Source of the DNA: Mycobacterium sp.
GTDB lineage: Bacteria > Actinomycetota > Actinomycetes > Mycobacteriales > Mycobacteriaceae
Length of the DNA stretch: 37,794 nt
Direction: 5' to 3'
NCBI GenBank assembly: GCA_025963385.1
Contig: JAOPUT010000292.1
Coordinates: 1 to 37,794 of the forward strand
Part shown: positions 8,385-16,178 of the stretch, piece by piece
How the letters are laid out: the number at the start of each line of letters is the position of its first letter
How positions within the stretch are numbered: the first letter of the stretch is position 1
Position numbers and translations under genes: made by a program
The notes under the pieces: model-generated
Databases searched by the model: none
What the model was told of the DNA's origin: nothing
Seen by the model: only the letters and a program-made list of their open reading frames with translations

Positions 8385-9824
8385 TCAGCGTTCGAGGGCC
8401 CGCAGGGCGAGCCAGGCTGCCGTGCGATCGTCGGGACTCGACATCGACAGACCCGTCAGATCCTCGATCCGGCGAATGCGACTCGCGAGGGTTTGACGGT
8501 GGACACCCAGCCGTTCCGCGGTGCTGCCCCATACGCCGTTCTGCGCCAGGAAGATTCGCAGCGTCTGGGTCAGACCGCCGTGGCTGCCGTCGTCATCGCG
8601 GAGCGGATCGAGCACGGCAGCCAGCCGCCCGCCGTCGACGGGGTCCAGCCGGTCCAGCACATAGGCGACCGTGGGCAGTGCGCGGTAGCGCACCACGTCG
8701 CGACCGTCGGCGACCGCCACCTCGTGCGCCTGTCGCGCTTCGGCCACCGTGCGGGGTAGGACATCGGTCGGGGCGGGCGTTCCGAGGCCGAGCCGCAACG
8801 GCAGCCGTGGCACCGCGGTGGAGTTCTGCACGCGCTCCGCGAAAGCGTCTGCCTGGTCGTCGCGAACGAAGCCGAGGACGGTCCCGCGCTCTGCAGTCAC
8901 CATGTGCACGGCGCCGAGTTCGTCGAGCCATCGGATCACCAGACGCTCCAGGTCCAGTGACCGCGACCGCGCGGTGAGGACGAAGGCCGTCAGCGATACC
9001 TCGTGCACGCCCCACCGGCGCAGCAGTGCCGACGCGGGATCGCCGCCTGCCAGCAGCGTGCCCATCATGACCTCGCGACCGAGGCGTTCGGTGCCGGTGT
9101 AGTCGTGCGTGCGAAGGATCAGATCGAGCAGCGCGGCCGCCTGTGAGGCCAGGTCACGACTGCGGCTGGTCGAACTGTTGCGGGACGAGATGACGAGGTA
9201 CCCGGTGAGGTCCTCGTCGGACCCGACGGGATGCACCTGCAGCCCGCGGTGACGCAGTCGCACGGGCCGGTGGAATGCGACCGTCACGGCATCCTTGACG
9301 TGCAGACCGCCCGCCCCGGCGGTGGTGATCATCTGCCCGTGCACGTCGAGCAGGACCGCCCAGCCGTCGATGCGGTGGGCGAGCTGGGCGATCACCGCCG
9401 ACGCCCCGCCACGGCGGGCGACCTGGGTGAGCACCTTGGTGCCCGTGGTCACCAGACGGTCCTCGGCCGCCTGGTCGGCAGCCAGCAACGCGACGAGGCG
9501 CGCGTGAAGCAACTCGTCGTTCGGCTCCGCCACCAGGATGGCGGAGAACCCGTTGGCGGCCAACAGGTTACGAAGACCGTCTCGGTCGCCGCCCGCGACG
9601 AGGACCGTGTCGACCATGGCCGCGCTGCGCTCGTCACCTGCCAGTACGACAGCCTCCAGCGCAGTGGCCGAGCCCACCACCAGCGTGGCGTACGAGGGGT
9701 GACCGACCACCGCGAACTCGTCCATGCGGATCGCGGCATCCACCTGCGTCGACGGCGCGACGCCCGCGGCGAGGAGGAGTTCGCCGCCCAGCACGTGGGC
9801 GATCGAGCTCAGGTCGCGGGCCAT
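8385..9824 (-). CDS. PucR-family transcriptional regulator (GGDEF-like plus C-terminal HTH)
   Basis: A 479-aa regulator. The N-terminal part (to about 130) resembles the purine-catabolism regulator domain, a middle part (about 270-400) forms the CdaR/GGDEF-like domain, and the C-terminal block beginning QTLRIFLAQNGVWGSTAERL and continuing GVHRQTLASRIRRIEDLTGL is the PucR helix-turn-helix. PucR proteins typically activate catabolic or transport genes on binding a metabolite. It lies divergent to the alcohol dehydrogenase and APC permease genes 122 bp away, which are its likely targets. It converges on the E1 gene with 16 bp between stops. ATG at 9824 is the first start before the conserved N-terminus. 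Confidence 0.9.
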   Translation of the reverse strand: MARDLSSIAHVLGGELLLAAGVAPSTQVDAAIRMDEFAVVGHPSYATLVVGSATALEAVVLAGDERSAAMVDTVLVAGGDRDGLRNLLAANGFSAILVAEPNDELLHARLVALLAADQAAEDRLVTTGTKVLTQVARRGGASAVIAQLAHRIDGWAVLLDVHGQMITTAGAGGLHVKDAVTVAFHRPVRLRHRGLQVHPVGSDEDLTGYLVISSRNSSTSRSRDLASQAAALLDLILRTHDYTGTERLGREVMMGTLLAGGDPASALLRRWGVHEVSLTAFVLTARSRSLDLERLVIRWLDELGAVHMVTAERGTVLGFVRDDQADAFAERVQNSTAVPRLPLRLGLGTPAPTDVLPRTVAEARQAHEVAVADGRDVVRYRALPTVAYVLDRLDPVDGGRLAAVLDPLRDDDGSHGGLTQTLRIFLAQNGVWGSTAERLGVHRQTLASRIRRIEDLTGLSMSSPDDRTAAWLALRALER

Positions 9825-9946
9825 TCACGGAGTGTACGAAATGTCGAAACCTGATTACGACGTCCACACTTTTTCACAGTGCTTAAAGAGGGCCCGCATG
9901 CCTACGATCACCCGGATTCGACCGTCACACCGAGCCCTGGAGGGGC
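9825..9946. promoter_or_regulatory. Divergent PucR / alcohol dehydrogenase intergenic region
   Basis: The 122-bp gap is more AT-rich than its surroundings around 9840-9895, as expected for back-to-back promoters. It holds CACACTTTTTCACAGTG (9867-9883), where CAC and GTG flank an imperfect spacer. The downstream gene has a strong ribosome-binding site, GGAGGGG, just before its ATG. An out-of-frame ATG at 9898 opens a short upstream reading frame with no clear ribosome-binding site. No recognised operator consensus was found. Confidence 0.4.
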
Positions 9947-11044
9947 ATGAAAGCCATCGTCTTCCGCGATCCCGAGACACCCATCGAGGTCGCCGACGTC
10001 CAACTCGCCGCACCCAAGGTGGGCGAGGTGCGCGTCAAGATCGCCGCCGCAGGCGTATGCCACTCTGACCTCCATGTGAAGCGCGGCGAGTGGGATGCCC
10101 CCGCTCCGCTCGTCATGGGCCACGAGGGCTCGGGCGTGGTCGTCGAACTCGGCGAAGGAGTCAACTCGCTGGCGGTGGGCGATCACGTCGTGCTCAGCTG
10201 GGTGCCCCCATGCGGCGAGTGCCGCTACTGCCGCTCGGGGCACGAGGCGCGGTGTCACAAGGTCGCCACCGTAGTCGCACCCAAGGGGGTCCTGTACGAC
10301 GGCACCTCGCGTCTGTCGACGGGCGGCGAGACGCTGCACCACTACCTCGGCGTCTCGTCCTTCGCCGAGGAGGTCATCGTCCCGGCGTCGGGTGCGGTCA
10401 AGGTCCGCGACGACGCCCCGCTCGACGTCATCGCCGTCGTCGGCTGTGCGGTCGCGACCGGTGTCGGGGCGGTGCTCAACACCGCCGCTGTCGAGCCTGG
10501 CTCGACGCTTGCGGTGATCGGTTGCGGCGGTGTGGGACTCAACGTCGTGCAGGGCGCCCGCCTGGCCGGTGCCGAGCGCATCATCGCCATCGACGTGCTG
10601 CCCGGAAAGACGCAGCTGGCCATGCAATTCGGGGCGACCGACCGCATCGACGCCAGCCGGGGCGACGTCGTGGCGCAGCTGTTCGAGATGATCCCCGACG
10701 GCGTCGACTACGCCTTCGACGCGATCGGCCGCACGTCGACCACGGAGCAGGCGATCCGCATGCTGGGCCTGGGCGGGGCCGCGGTGATCGTCGGCCTTCC
10801 CCCGACGGGCGCGAAGGCATCGTTCGAACCGCTGGTGCTCGCCGAGGCCGACCAACGCATCCTGGGTTCCAACTATGGGTCCGTGCGCCCGTCGATCGAC
10901 ATTCCCGCCCTGGTCGACAGGTACATGGACGGCCAGCTCAAGCTCGACCCGCTGATCTCCGCGCACCGTCCGCTGGCGGAGGCGGCCGAGGCGTTCGCCG
11001 ACCTCGAGACCGGTGAAGCGTTGCGCACCTTGCTCATTCCCTGA
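9947..11044 (+). CDS. Zinc-dependent alcohol dehydrogenase (MDR superfamily)
   Basis: The 365-aa enzyme has all class features of a zinc-type medium-chain dehydrogenase. Catalytic zinc ligands are Cys38 (GVCHSD), His59-Glu60 (MGHEGSG) and Cys167 (GCAVATG). The structural zinc is held by Cys89, Cys92, Cys95 and Cys103 (CGECRYCRSGHEARC). The NAD-binding Rossmann motif GCGGVG is at 192-197, followed by Asp at the end of strand 2 (AIDVLPG), which favours NAD over NADP. It should interconvert an alcohol and an aldehyde in the cytosol. The APC permease starts 31 bp downstream, and the PucR regulator is divergent, so the pair looks like an uptake-and-oxidation unit, for example for an amino alcohol or amine; that substrate is inference. 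Confidence 0.93.
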   Translation: MKAIVFRDPETPIEVADVQLAAPKVGEVRVKIAAAGVCHSDLHVKRGEWDAPAPLVMGHEGSGVVVELGEGVNSLAVGDHVVLSWVPPCGECRYCRSGHEARCHKVATVVAPKGVLYDGTSRLSTGGETLHHYLGVSSFAEEVIVPASGAVKVRDDAPLDVIAVVGCAVATGVGAVLNTAAVEPGSTLAVIGCGGVGLNVVQGARLAGAERIIAIDVLPGKTQLAMQFGATDRIDASRGDVVAQLFEMIPDGVDYAFDAIGRTSTTEQAIRMLGLGGAAVIVGLPPTGAKASFEPLVLAEADQRILGSNYGSVRPSIDIPALVDRYMDGQLKLDPLISAHRPLAEAAEAFADLETGEALRTLLIP

Positions 11045-11075
11045 CCCCGCCACACCACACGATCGAGAGTTGGCC

Positions 11076-12521
11076 ATGTCCGCACCCCCCAAGCCCACCG
11101 GACCGACGAGTCAGGCACCGACGGACGCAGGTCTGCGTCGCGGTGTGATGACCGCTCCCGAGGTATCCGCCCAGGCCATCGCCAACATCGCGCCGAGTGC
11201 GGTGATCGCGTTCACCGCCGCCGCGATCTACCTCGGCGCGGGCAACGGCACGGTACTGTCCTTCGTGCTCGCCACGCTCGTCATCCTCGCGGTCGGGTAC
11301 TGCGTGGTGGTCTTCGCGCGGCGGCACGCCTCGGCAGGATCGCTATACACCTACGTCGCAAAGGGATTGGGACCGACCGGTGCGTACCTGGCGGGTATCG
11401 CACTGGTCGTCGGCTGCTGGGGCATCACCGCGGGCTCACTCGGCGGCGCGGTGTCGTACATGAACCAGTTCCTGGTACTGCTCGGGGTTCCCGCCGACGG
11501 AATCGGTTGGCAGATCGGGCTTGCCGTCGTGTTGGGCGGGCTGGCGACGCTGTTCACCATCCGTGGCATCCGGCTCTCCGCGCGGGTGTCACTCGTGCTG
11601 GAGCTGGTGTCGGTCACCATCATCACGGTCCTCCTGATCCTCGCGCTCGTCTGGGCCGGACCGAAGGCCTGGGACCCGTCGCAGTTCAGCCTCGACGGCG
11701 CACCGCTCCAGGGCGTCGCCGCCGGCATGGTGCTCGGCATCCTCGGCTTCGTCGGATTCTCCTCGGCCGACGCCCTCGGTCGCGAGGCCAAGAACCCGTA
11801 CACCACCATTCCGCGCGCAATCATGTGGAGCGCGGTCACCGTCGGGGTGCTGTACGTCTTCGCCGCGTACACGCAGATCGCCGTCCTCGGCGATGGATTG
11901 GCCACCAGCGCAAGCCCTCTCGAGGACATCGCGACGCTGATCGGCATGCCTGCGTGGTTCGCGCCGATCCTGACGTTCGGCGTCGGCGCGTCCTTCTTCG
12001 CGGTGGTCGTGGCGCCGCTCAACGTCGTGGGACGCATCATCTACGTGATGGGCAAGGAGGGCGTGGTCGGTGATCACTTCGGCCGCACCCACGACCGCCA
12101 CCTCACCCCGCACCGGGTGCTGCTGATCGCCGGACCGACCGCGATCGCGCTGAACGTCGTCCTGCTCGCGACCGGCGTCGACCCCATGTCGATCGTCGTC
12201 TGGGTGGACACCTACGGGACCTACGGCTACATGGTGGCCTACGCGCTCGTCGCGATCGCCTGCGTCGTGTACACCCGGCGCGAGGGCATGCCCAACCGGC
12301 TGGTGTGGACCTGCGCAGTGGTGGTCGTCGTGGCAATGGCGTACGTCTTCTTCGCCAACGTCTGGCCGGTACCCGCCTGGCCGCTGAACGTCATTCCCTA
12401 CCTGTTCTTCGCCACGATGATCGCGGCGGCGGTCTGGTACCGGTACCGCGTGTCGCGACGACCGGAGATCGTCGCGAACATCGGCAACACGGAGACGGAC
12501 GTGCTCGAGGGCGTCGGCTAG
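11076..12521 (+). CDS. APC-family amino acid/amine permease
   Basis: A 481-aa integral membrane protein with about 12 predicted helices. The first conserved segment, GVMTAPEVSAQAIANIAPS (about 25-43) followed by a long hydrophobic helix, and the later GFVGFSSADALGREAKNPYT (about 227-246) are typical of amino acid-polyamine-organocation transporters. I chose the ATG at 11076, which leaves a Pro/Thr-rich 20-residue cytosolic tail; a longer frame start inside the preceding gene has no support. It is 31 bp behind the alcohol dehydrogenase and probably in the same transcript. The stop codon overlaps that of the convergent split-barrel gene by 4 bp (CTAG). Substrate is unknown. Confidence 0.9.
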   Translation: MSAPPKPTGPTSQAPTDAGLRRGVMTAPEVSAQAIANIAPSAVIAFTAAAIYLGAGNGTVLSFVLATLVILAVGYCVVVFARRHASAGSLYTYVAKGLGPTGAYLAGIALVVGCWGITAGSLGGAVSYMNQFLVLLGVPADGIGWQIGLAVVLGGLATLFTIRGIRLSARVSLVLELVSVTIITVLLILALVWAGPKAWDPSQFSLDGAPLQGVAAGMVLGILGFVGFSSADALGREAKNPYTTIPRAIMWSAVTVGVLYVFAAYTQIAVLGDGLATSASPLEDIATLIGMPAWFAPILTFGVGASFFAVVVAPLNVVGRIIYVMGKEGVVGDHFGRTHDRHLTPHRVLLIAGPTAIALNVVLLATGVDPMSIVVWVDTYGTYGYMVAYALVAIACVVYTRREGMPNRLVWTCAVVVVVAMAYVFFANVWPVPAWPLNVIPYLFFATMIAAAVWYRYRVSRRPEIVANIGNTETDVLEGVG

Positions 12522-13012
12522 GGCGTGAAACGGGTCTGACCGTGCGGGGACTTCGCGAATGCCAGCACCTTCGCGGGCGTCACCCGAAACACGTACGCGC
12601 TCTGCCCTTCCGGGTCGAACACCTCGTCGTCGACGTCGAAATTCCAGTCGTCGCCGTACTTGGCGCGATACTCGTCGGCGAGTGCCTGCAGCACCTCGCG
12701 ACCGCTGACCGGCGCGGCCGTGCCCTCCACGACGACGTCCAGACCGGACTGCCAGGTGTTGGTCCCGGTGACCACCGTGACCGCCGCGCCGTGGTCGAGG
12801 TTGCGGTACTTCTGCTCGGTCGGGCCGGTGCAGAACACGAACGACCGGTCGACCCAGACGCCCACCAGCGGCACGGTGTGCGGTCTGCCGTCCTCGCGGA
12901 CCGTCGAGAGCCAGTACAACTCGGCGGATTCCAGAACGGCGGCGGCGTCGGCCCACGGTGTCGCCTCGGTGGCCTCGCTGAAGCGGGTGTCGAGCTTGAT
13001 CGTCATCGTCAT
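12518..13012 (-). CDS. Pyridoxamine 5'-phosphate oxidase-like FMN/F420-binding split-barrel protein
   Basis: The 164-aa protein has the split beta-barrel signature: YWLSTVREDGRPHTVPLVGV (about 33-52), SFVFCTGPTEQKYRNLDHG (the typical second strand and Lys/Arg helix) and AAVTVVTGTNTWQSGLDVVV. The C-terminal part has YRAKYGDDWNFDVDDE and a closing FRVTPAKVLAFAK strand. Members bind FMN or F420 and reduce or sense small redox substrates. Two in-frame ATGs (13012 and 13006) are possible; the first is used. It faces the APC permease tail to tail with overlapping stops. No partner is evident, so function is unassigned. Confidence 0.85.
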   Translation of the reverse strand: MTMTIKLDTRFSEATEATPWADAAAVLESAELYWLSTVREDGRPHTVPLVGVWVDRSFVFCTGPTEQKYRNLDHGAAVTVVTGTNTWQSGLDVVVEGTAAPVSGREVLQALADEYRAKYGDDWNFDVDDEVFDPEGQSAYVFRVTPAKVLAFAKSPHGQTRFTP

Positions 13013-13071
13013 GCCGGTAGTGACCGGTGCGCCTCGGAGAATTCATCGCGCGCTCGGCGCGCTAACGTTCG

Positions 13072-13572
13072 GTGAGCGACAGTCAGTACGCCGAATTCGC
13101 GAGGGGGCGGGTCATCGAAGTCACACTGACCAGGTGGACCATCGGCGTCCTCGGCATCCTGGCCATCTCCGCGGCCACCCTCTTCCCGTGGTACTCCGCG
13201 CACGCGGCGGGCGGGTCGGCGCACATGGCGGGGTGGGGCGCCTGGACCACGACCGGTGACATCGGGGCGAGCCTGCGGATGTTGCCGCTTGCGGTGCTCA
13301 CCTACCTGTCGGCGGGCGTGATGGTCTACAGCGCGGTGCGCAGCGCCTTCGGCGTGGCGGTCGTCGGTGCCATGGCGTCGTTCGCGGCGGCGATCCTGCC
13401 CTTCATGGTCATGCGGGCAGTCGACAGCCACGCACCCGGTAGCGGTTCGGTGGCCGTCGAGGTGGCGGCCGCACCCATGGCGCTCCTGGCGATCGGGTTC
13501 GTCGCGACCGTCGTCTGCTGGCTCGGTTACGCCAGGTGCGTCCTTCGTCCCTCGCCGCGGCCCGAGCCATGA
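13072..13572 (+). CDS. Hypothetical four-TM membrane protein
   Basis: A 166-residue protein with about four hydrophobic helices (about 24-44, 70-90, 93-113 and 132-155) joined by short loops; the first loop is rich in Gly, Ala, His and Trp. I do not recognise the family. The GTG at 13072 is the only upstream start and is weakly supported by a ribosome-binding site. Its stop overlaps the next ATG by 4 bp (ATGA at 13569-13572), so it is probably translationally coupled to the acetyltransferase. The base composition matches the neighbours, and the frame is clearly coding by its hydrophobic pattern. Confidence 0.75.
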   Translation: MSDSQYAEFARGRVIEVTLTRWTIGVLGILAISAATLFPWYSAHAAGGSAHMAGWGAWTTTGDIGASLRMLPLAVLTYLSAGVMVYSAVRSAFGVAVVGAMASFAAAILPFMVMRAVDSHAPGSGSVAVEVAAAPMALLAIGFVATVVCWLGYARCVLRPSPRPEP

Positions 13573-14132
13573 CGACTCTGACCGCGCTCTTCATCGACGC
13601 AGGCGACGTGGTGCTCCGCAAGGCGCGCGACGAAGATCGCAGCTCGATCATCGACCACGTCGCCGATCCCGACGTTCGCGCGCATCTCGGTGGACCACAG
13701 CCCCGTGCCGCCGTCGCCCGCGATCTCGACGAGGCGGGCGTGGCGTCCGCGACGGACTCGGCGGGCTCGTACGTCATCGCCGACAAGACGACGGACGCCT
13801 TCCTCGGCACGGTGTCGCTGACACGTCGCGGCGTCCACCATCCCGGTCACCTCGGGCCGTCCGGGGAGGAACTCGAGCTCGCCTACACCCTCGACCGTCG
13901 CCTCTGGGGCCGCGGCCTGGCGTACCAGGCGGCCAGGGCCGTGCTCCGCGCGGCGGCCGCCGAACTCCCCAACGAACCGGTCATCGTGGTGACGCAGAGC
14001 GCCAACGCGCGATCCCTGAAACTGCTGCGGCGACTCGGCTTCGTGCCCGCCATGACGTTCGAGGAGTACGGCGAACAGCAGACGCTTGCGGTAGCGAGCC
14101 TCCACGATTTCCTGGCGCGGCCCGCGCCCTAA
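13569..14132 (+). CDS. GNAT-family N-acetyltransferase
   Basis: The 187-aa protein carries the GNAT fold. VLRKARDEDRSSIIDHVADP begins the first strand and helix, ELELAYTLDRRLWGRGLAYQ holds the acetyl-CoA pyrophosphate-binding R/Q-x-x-G-x-G/A stretch, and VTQSANARSLKLLRRLGFVP with FEEYGEQQTLA matches the RimJ/RimL-type C-terminus. It probably acetylates an amino group of a protein N-terminus or small molecule; the acceptor cannot be predicted. Start is the ATG that overlaps the preceding stop. The first 15 residues precede the canonical GNAT start, so a later GTG is possible. Confidence 0.85.
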   Translation: MTTLTALFIDAGDVVLRKARDEDRSSIIDHVADPDVRAHLGGPQPRAAVARDLDEAGVASATDSAGSYVIADKTTDAFLGTVSLTRRGVHHPGHLGPSGEELELAYTLDRRLWGRGLAYQAARAVLRAAAAELPNEPVIVVTQSANARSLKLLRRLGFVPAMTFEEYGEQQTLAVASLHDFLARPAP

Positions 14133-14143
14133 GCTCATCGACC

Positions 14144-15019
14144 GTGAGTAAGAACCCCCTCCGCCGCCTCGCCGAAAGCGTCCTGCTCGCGAGCATGCGC
14201 CCACCCCTGGTGGCGCAGCTGCTTGCGCCAGGGCAGGACGTCAACCCCGCAGGCAAGCGAATCCTGATCACCGGCGCCTCGTCGGGTATCGGTGAAGCGG
14301 GCGCGCTGAAACTGGCCCGCGAGGGCGCCAGGGTCATCGTCGTGGCCCGCCGACGCGAACTGCTCGACTCGGTGGTGGACCGCATCACCGCGGCGGGCGG
14401 GGAGGCCACGGCCTACGCCAGCGACCTGTCCAACCTCGACGAGGTGGACGCCCTGGTGGCCGACGTCGAGGAGCGGTTCGGGGGCATCGACGTCCTGATC
14501 AACAACGCGGGCAGGTCGATTCGTCGGCCACTGGCCGAATCGCTGGAGCGGTGGCACGACGTCGAGCGGACGGTGCAGCTGAACTACTACTCGCCGCTGC
14601 GGCTCATCCGCGGCTTCGCGCCGGGTATGCGTGAGCGCCGCGACGGACACATCGTGAACGTGTCGACGTGGGGCGTGCTGACCGAGTCGCAGCCGCTGTT
14701 CGCCGTCTACAACGCCTCGAAGTCGGCGCTGACGGCGGTGAGCCGCGTGATCGAGACGGAGTGGTCGATCGACGGCGTGCACTCGACCACGCTGTTCTAC
14801 CCGCTGGTCAAGACCCCGATGATCGCGCCGACGCGGGCGTACGACGGCATCCCGGGGCTGTCGGCGGAGGAGGCAGCGGACTGGATGGTCACCGCCGTCC
14901 GGCGCAGGCCCGTCCGCATCGCCCCGCGGATGGCCGTCACTGCGCAGGCCTTGAACACGGTGGCGCCGGCAGCCGTGAACGCCGTCATCAAGCGGCAGCG
15001 GGTCCAACCCACGAACTGA
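14144..15019 (+). CDS. Short-chain dehydrogenase/reductase (SDR), Rv0547c-like
   Basis: A 291-aa classical SDR. TGASSGIG at 43-50 binds the cofactor, NNAG at 120-123 is present, and the catalytic residues are Ser174 (NVSTWG), Tyr189 and Lys193 (VYNASKSA). Arg residues after strand 2 (ARRRELL) favour NADPH. The 35-residue N-terminal extension and long C-terminal tail fit the mycobacterial group found between menB and pitA. The GTG at 14144 is supported by TAAGCT (14130-14135), a -10-like box 8 bp upstream, suggesting a leaderless transcript. It is a plausible reductase of a lipid or quinone-related carbonyl, but the substrate is unknown. Confidence 0.92.
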   Translation: MSKNPLRRLAESVLLASMRPPLVAQLLAPGQDVNPAGKRILITGASSGIGEAGALKLAREGARVIVVARRRELLDSVVDRITAAGGEATAYASDLSNLDEVDALVADVEERFGGIDVLINNAGRSIRRPLAESLERWHDVERTVQLNYYSPLRLIRGFAPGMRERRDGHIVNVSTWGVLTESQPLFAVYNASKSALTAVSRVIETEWSIDGVHSTTLFYPLVKTPMIAPTRAYDGIPGLSAEEAADWMVTAVRRRPVRIAPRMAVTAQALNTVAPAAVNAVIKRQRVQPTN

Positions 15020-15093
15020 TCGCCGACGAACGCGTCGCGCAGAAGTCGGCACCGATGAGCGGGCAATGGGTGCCTCTGTGTTAGAACCGACGC

Positions 15094-15480
15094 ATGGAGA
15101 TCCTGGCCAGTCGGGTGTTGTTTCGACCGGCCGACTACCAGCGGTCACTGGCGTTCTACCGCGACGCCATCGGCCTCGCCGTGGCACGTGAATACGGTGC
15201 GGGCACGGTGTTCTACGCCGGGCAGTCACTCATCGAGCTCGCGGGCCATGGCGAGAGATGTCAAGGGGGACCGCCGTTTCCCGGCGCACTGTGGCTTCAG
15301 GTGCGCGACGTCTACGCCACGCAGACCGAGCTCGAGGGCCGCAACGTCGCGATCGCCCGTGCGGCCACCCAGGAGCCGTGGGGCCTGCACGAGATGCACG
15401 TGACCGACCCGGACGGCGTCACCCTGATCTTCGTGCAGGTGCCAGATACGCACCCCCTGCGACGCGACTCCAGAAAGTGA
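15094..15480 (+). CDS. VOC/glyoxalase-family protein, Rv0546c-like
   Basis: The 128-aa protein shows the paired beta-alpha-beta-beta-beta units of the vicinal oxygen chelate fold: ILASRVLFRPADYQRSLAFY, FYAGQSLIELAG, ALWLQVRDVYATQTELEGRN and HEMHVTDPDGVTLIFVQVP. His at the HEMH segment and Glu in the first unit could bind a metal. It may be a glyoxalase or dioxygenase-like enzyme; activity is not assigned. It is the last plus-strand gene before the inverted pitA block. Its TGA is followed immediately by a 15-bp-arm hairpin. Confidence 0.87.
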   Translation: MEILASRVLFRPADYQRSLAFYRDAIGLAVAREYGAGTVFYAGQSLIELAGHGERCQGGPPFPGALWLQVRDVYATQTELEGRNVAIARAATQEPWGLHEMHVTDPDGVTLIFVQVPDTHPLRRDSRK

Positions 15481-15513
15481 ACGTCCCCCCGGCTCGATGA
15501 GCCGAGGGGACGT
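15481..15513. terminator. Bidirectional terminator hairpin between convergent genes
   Basis: Arms 15481-15495 and 15499-15513 are complementary over 15 bases with one mismatch, around a GAT loop. The left arm begins on the base after the VOC gene's stop codon, and the right arm lies 15 bases from the stop of the minus-strand DUF3349 gene. There is no strong T-run, as is usual for mycobacterial terminators. Position between two convergent stops supports termination in both directions. Confidence 0.75.
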
Positions 15514-15528
15514 CAGGTGCAACGACTT

Positions 15529-15834
15529 TCAGTTGGCGGGTGCGGCCAGGGGCCAGCCCACCGACGCCAGCCTCGAGGCGACCTGGCGGATCTCCTCGGG
15601 GTTGGGCTCCTTCCCGTTGACCGACGCGACCGCCTTGCGGATCTCGTCCTCGGTCACGGCGTCACCCGCGGTCGACTTGAGCACGGTCTGGGCGGCCTTC
15701 ACGACATCTTCCTCGCTCAGCGACCGCTTCAGCAGCGCCAGCAGGGGAAAGTAGTCCTTGGGCGGGACACCCTCGGGGTAACCCGCGTTGAGCCAGTTGA
15801 CGATGTTCTCGAAGAGGGACTTGTTCTCAGCCAT
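15529..15834 (-). CDS. DUF3349 protein, copy A
   Basis: The 101-aa acidic helical protein matches DUF3349 through IVNWLNAGYPEGVPPKDYFP (about 11-30), LLALLKRSLSEEDVVKAAQ and the C-terminal VASRLASVGWPL. It has no signal peptide or membrane segment. The function of the family is not known to me. It is the last gene of a minus-strand set: pitA, the two-TM protein (12 bp upstream), then this one. A paralogue with the same AGYPEGVP and GWPL landmarks lies on the other strand at 17675, so the two copies flank pitA. The ATG at 15834 has only a weak ribosome-binding site, consistent with coupling to the gene before it. Confidence 0.88.
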   Translation of the reverse strand: MAENKSLFENIVNWLNAGYPEGVPPKDYFPLLALLKRSLSEEDVVKAAQTVLKSTAGDAVTEDEIRKAVASVNGKEPNPEEIRQVASRLASVGWPLAAPAN

Positions 15835-15846
15835 GGTTCAGTCAGC

Positions 15847-16128
15847 TCACTTTGGGAGGAAGGGAACGGGATTGAACCCGAAGTGGTGGATGATCGTCGT
15901 TCTGGTGATGTACAGGATGGCAATCACGACCACGACGGCGACCGCAGCGAACAGCACCAATCCGACCGCCTTGAGCGCCGGGTTCGGTGCGACGGCGGTG
16001 CCGTCTTCGTGCGTCCCGCCAGCCCCGTTCGAGAAGGCGACGAGCCCGATCGCGAAGATCGCGGGCAGACCGGCACCGAGCACGAGGCCGATGGCAAGCA
16101 CCTTGATGATGGCTTCCACGTATGTCAT
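15847..16128 (-). CDS. Small two-TM membrane protein, Rv0544c-like
   Basis: A 93-aa protein with two hydrophobic helices (about 7-31 and 53-76) separated by a Gly/Asn-rich loop, and a short tail with the IIHHFGFNPVPFLP motif. In M. tuberculosis a comparable small membrane protein sits beside pitA and the DUF3349 gene (from memory), and here it lies 50 bp behind pitA and 12 bp before DUF3349. It may be a small partner of the permease. AAGGA seven bases before the ATG supports the start. Confidence 0.85.
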   Translation of the reverse strand: MTYVEAIIKVLAIGLVLGAGLPAIFAIGLVAFSNGAGGTHEDGTAVAPNPALKAVGLVLFAAVAVVVVIAILYITRTTIIHHFGFNPVPFLPK

Positions 16129-16178
16129 TCGAAATTCCTTGTCTCAGTGAAGAAGAAGCTCGGACTTAGGTCTTCGAG

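Noticed and set aside
9898..9946. Upstream ORF before the alcohol dehydrogenase
   Set aside because: The ATG has no ribosome-binding site and is out of frame; no evidence of function.
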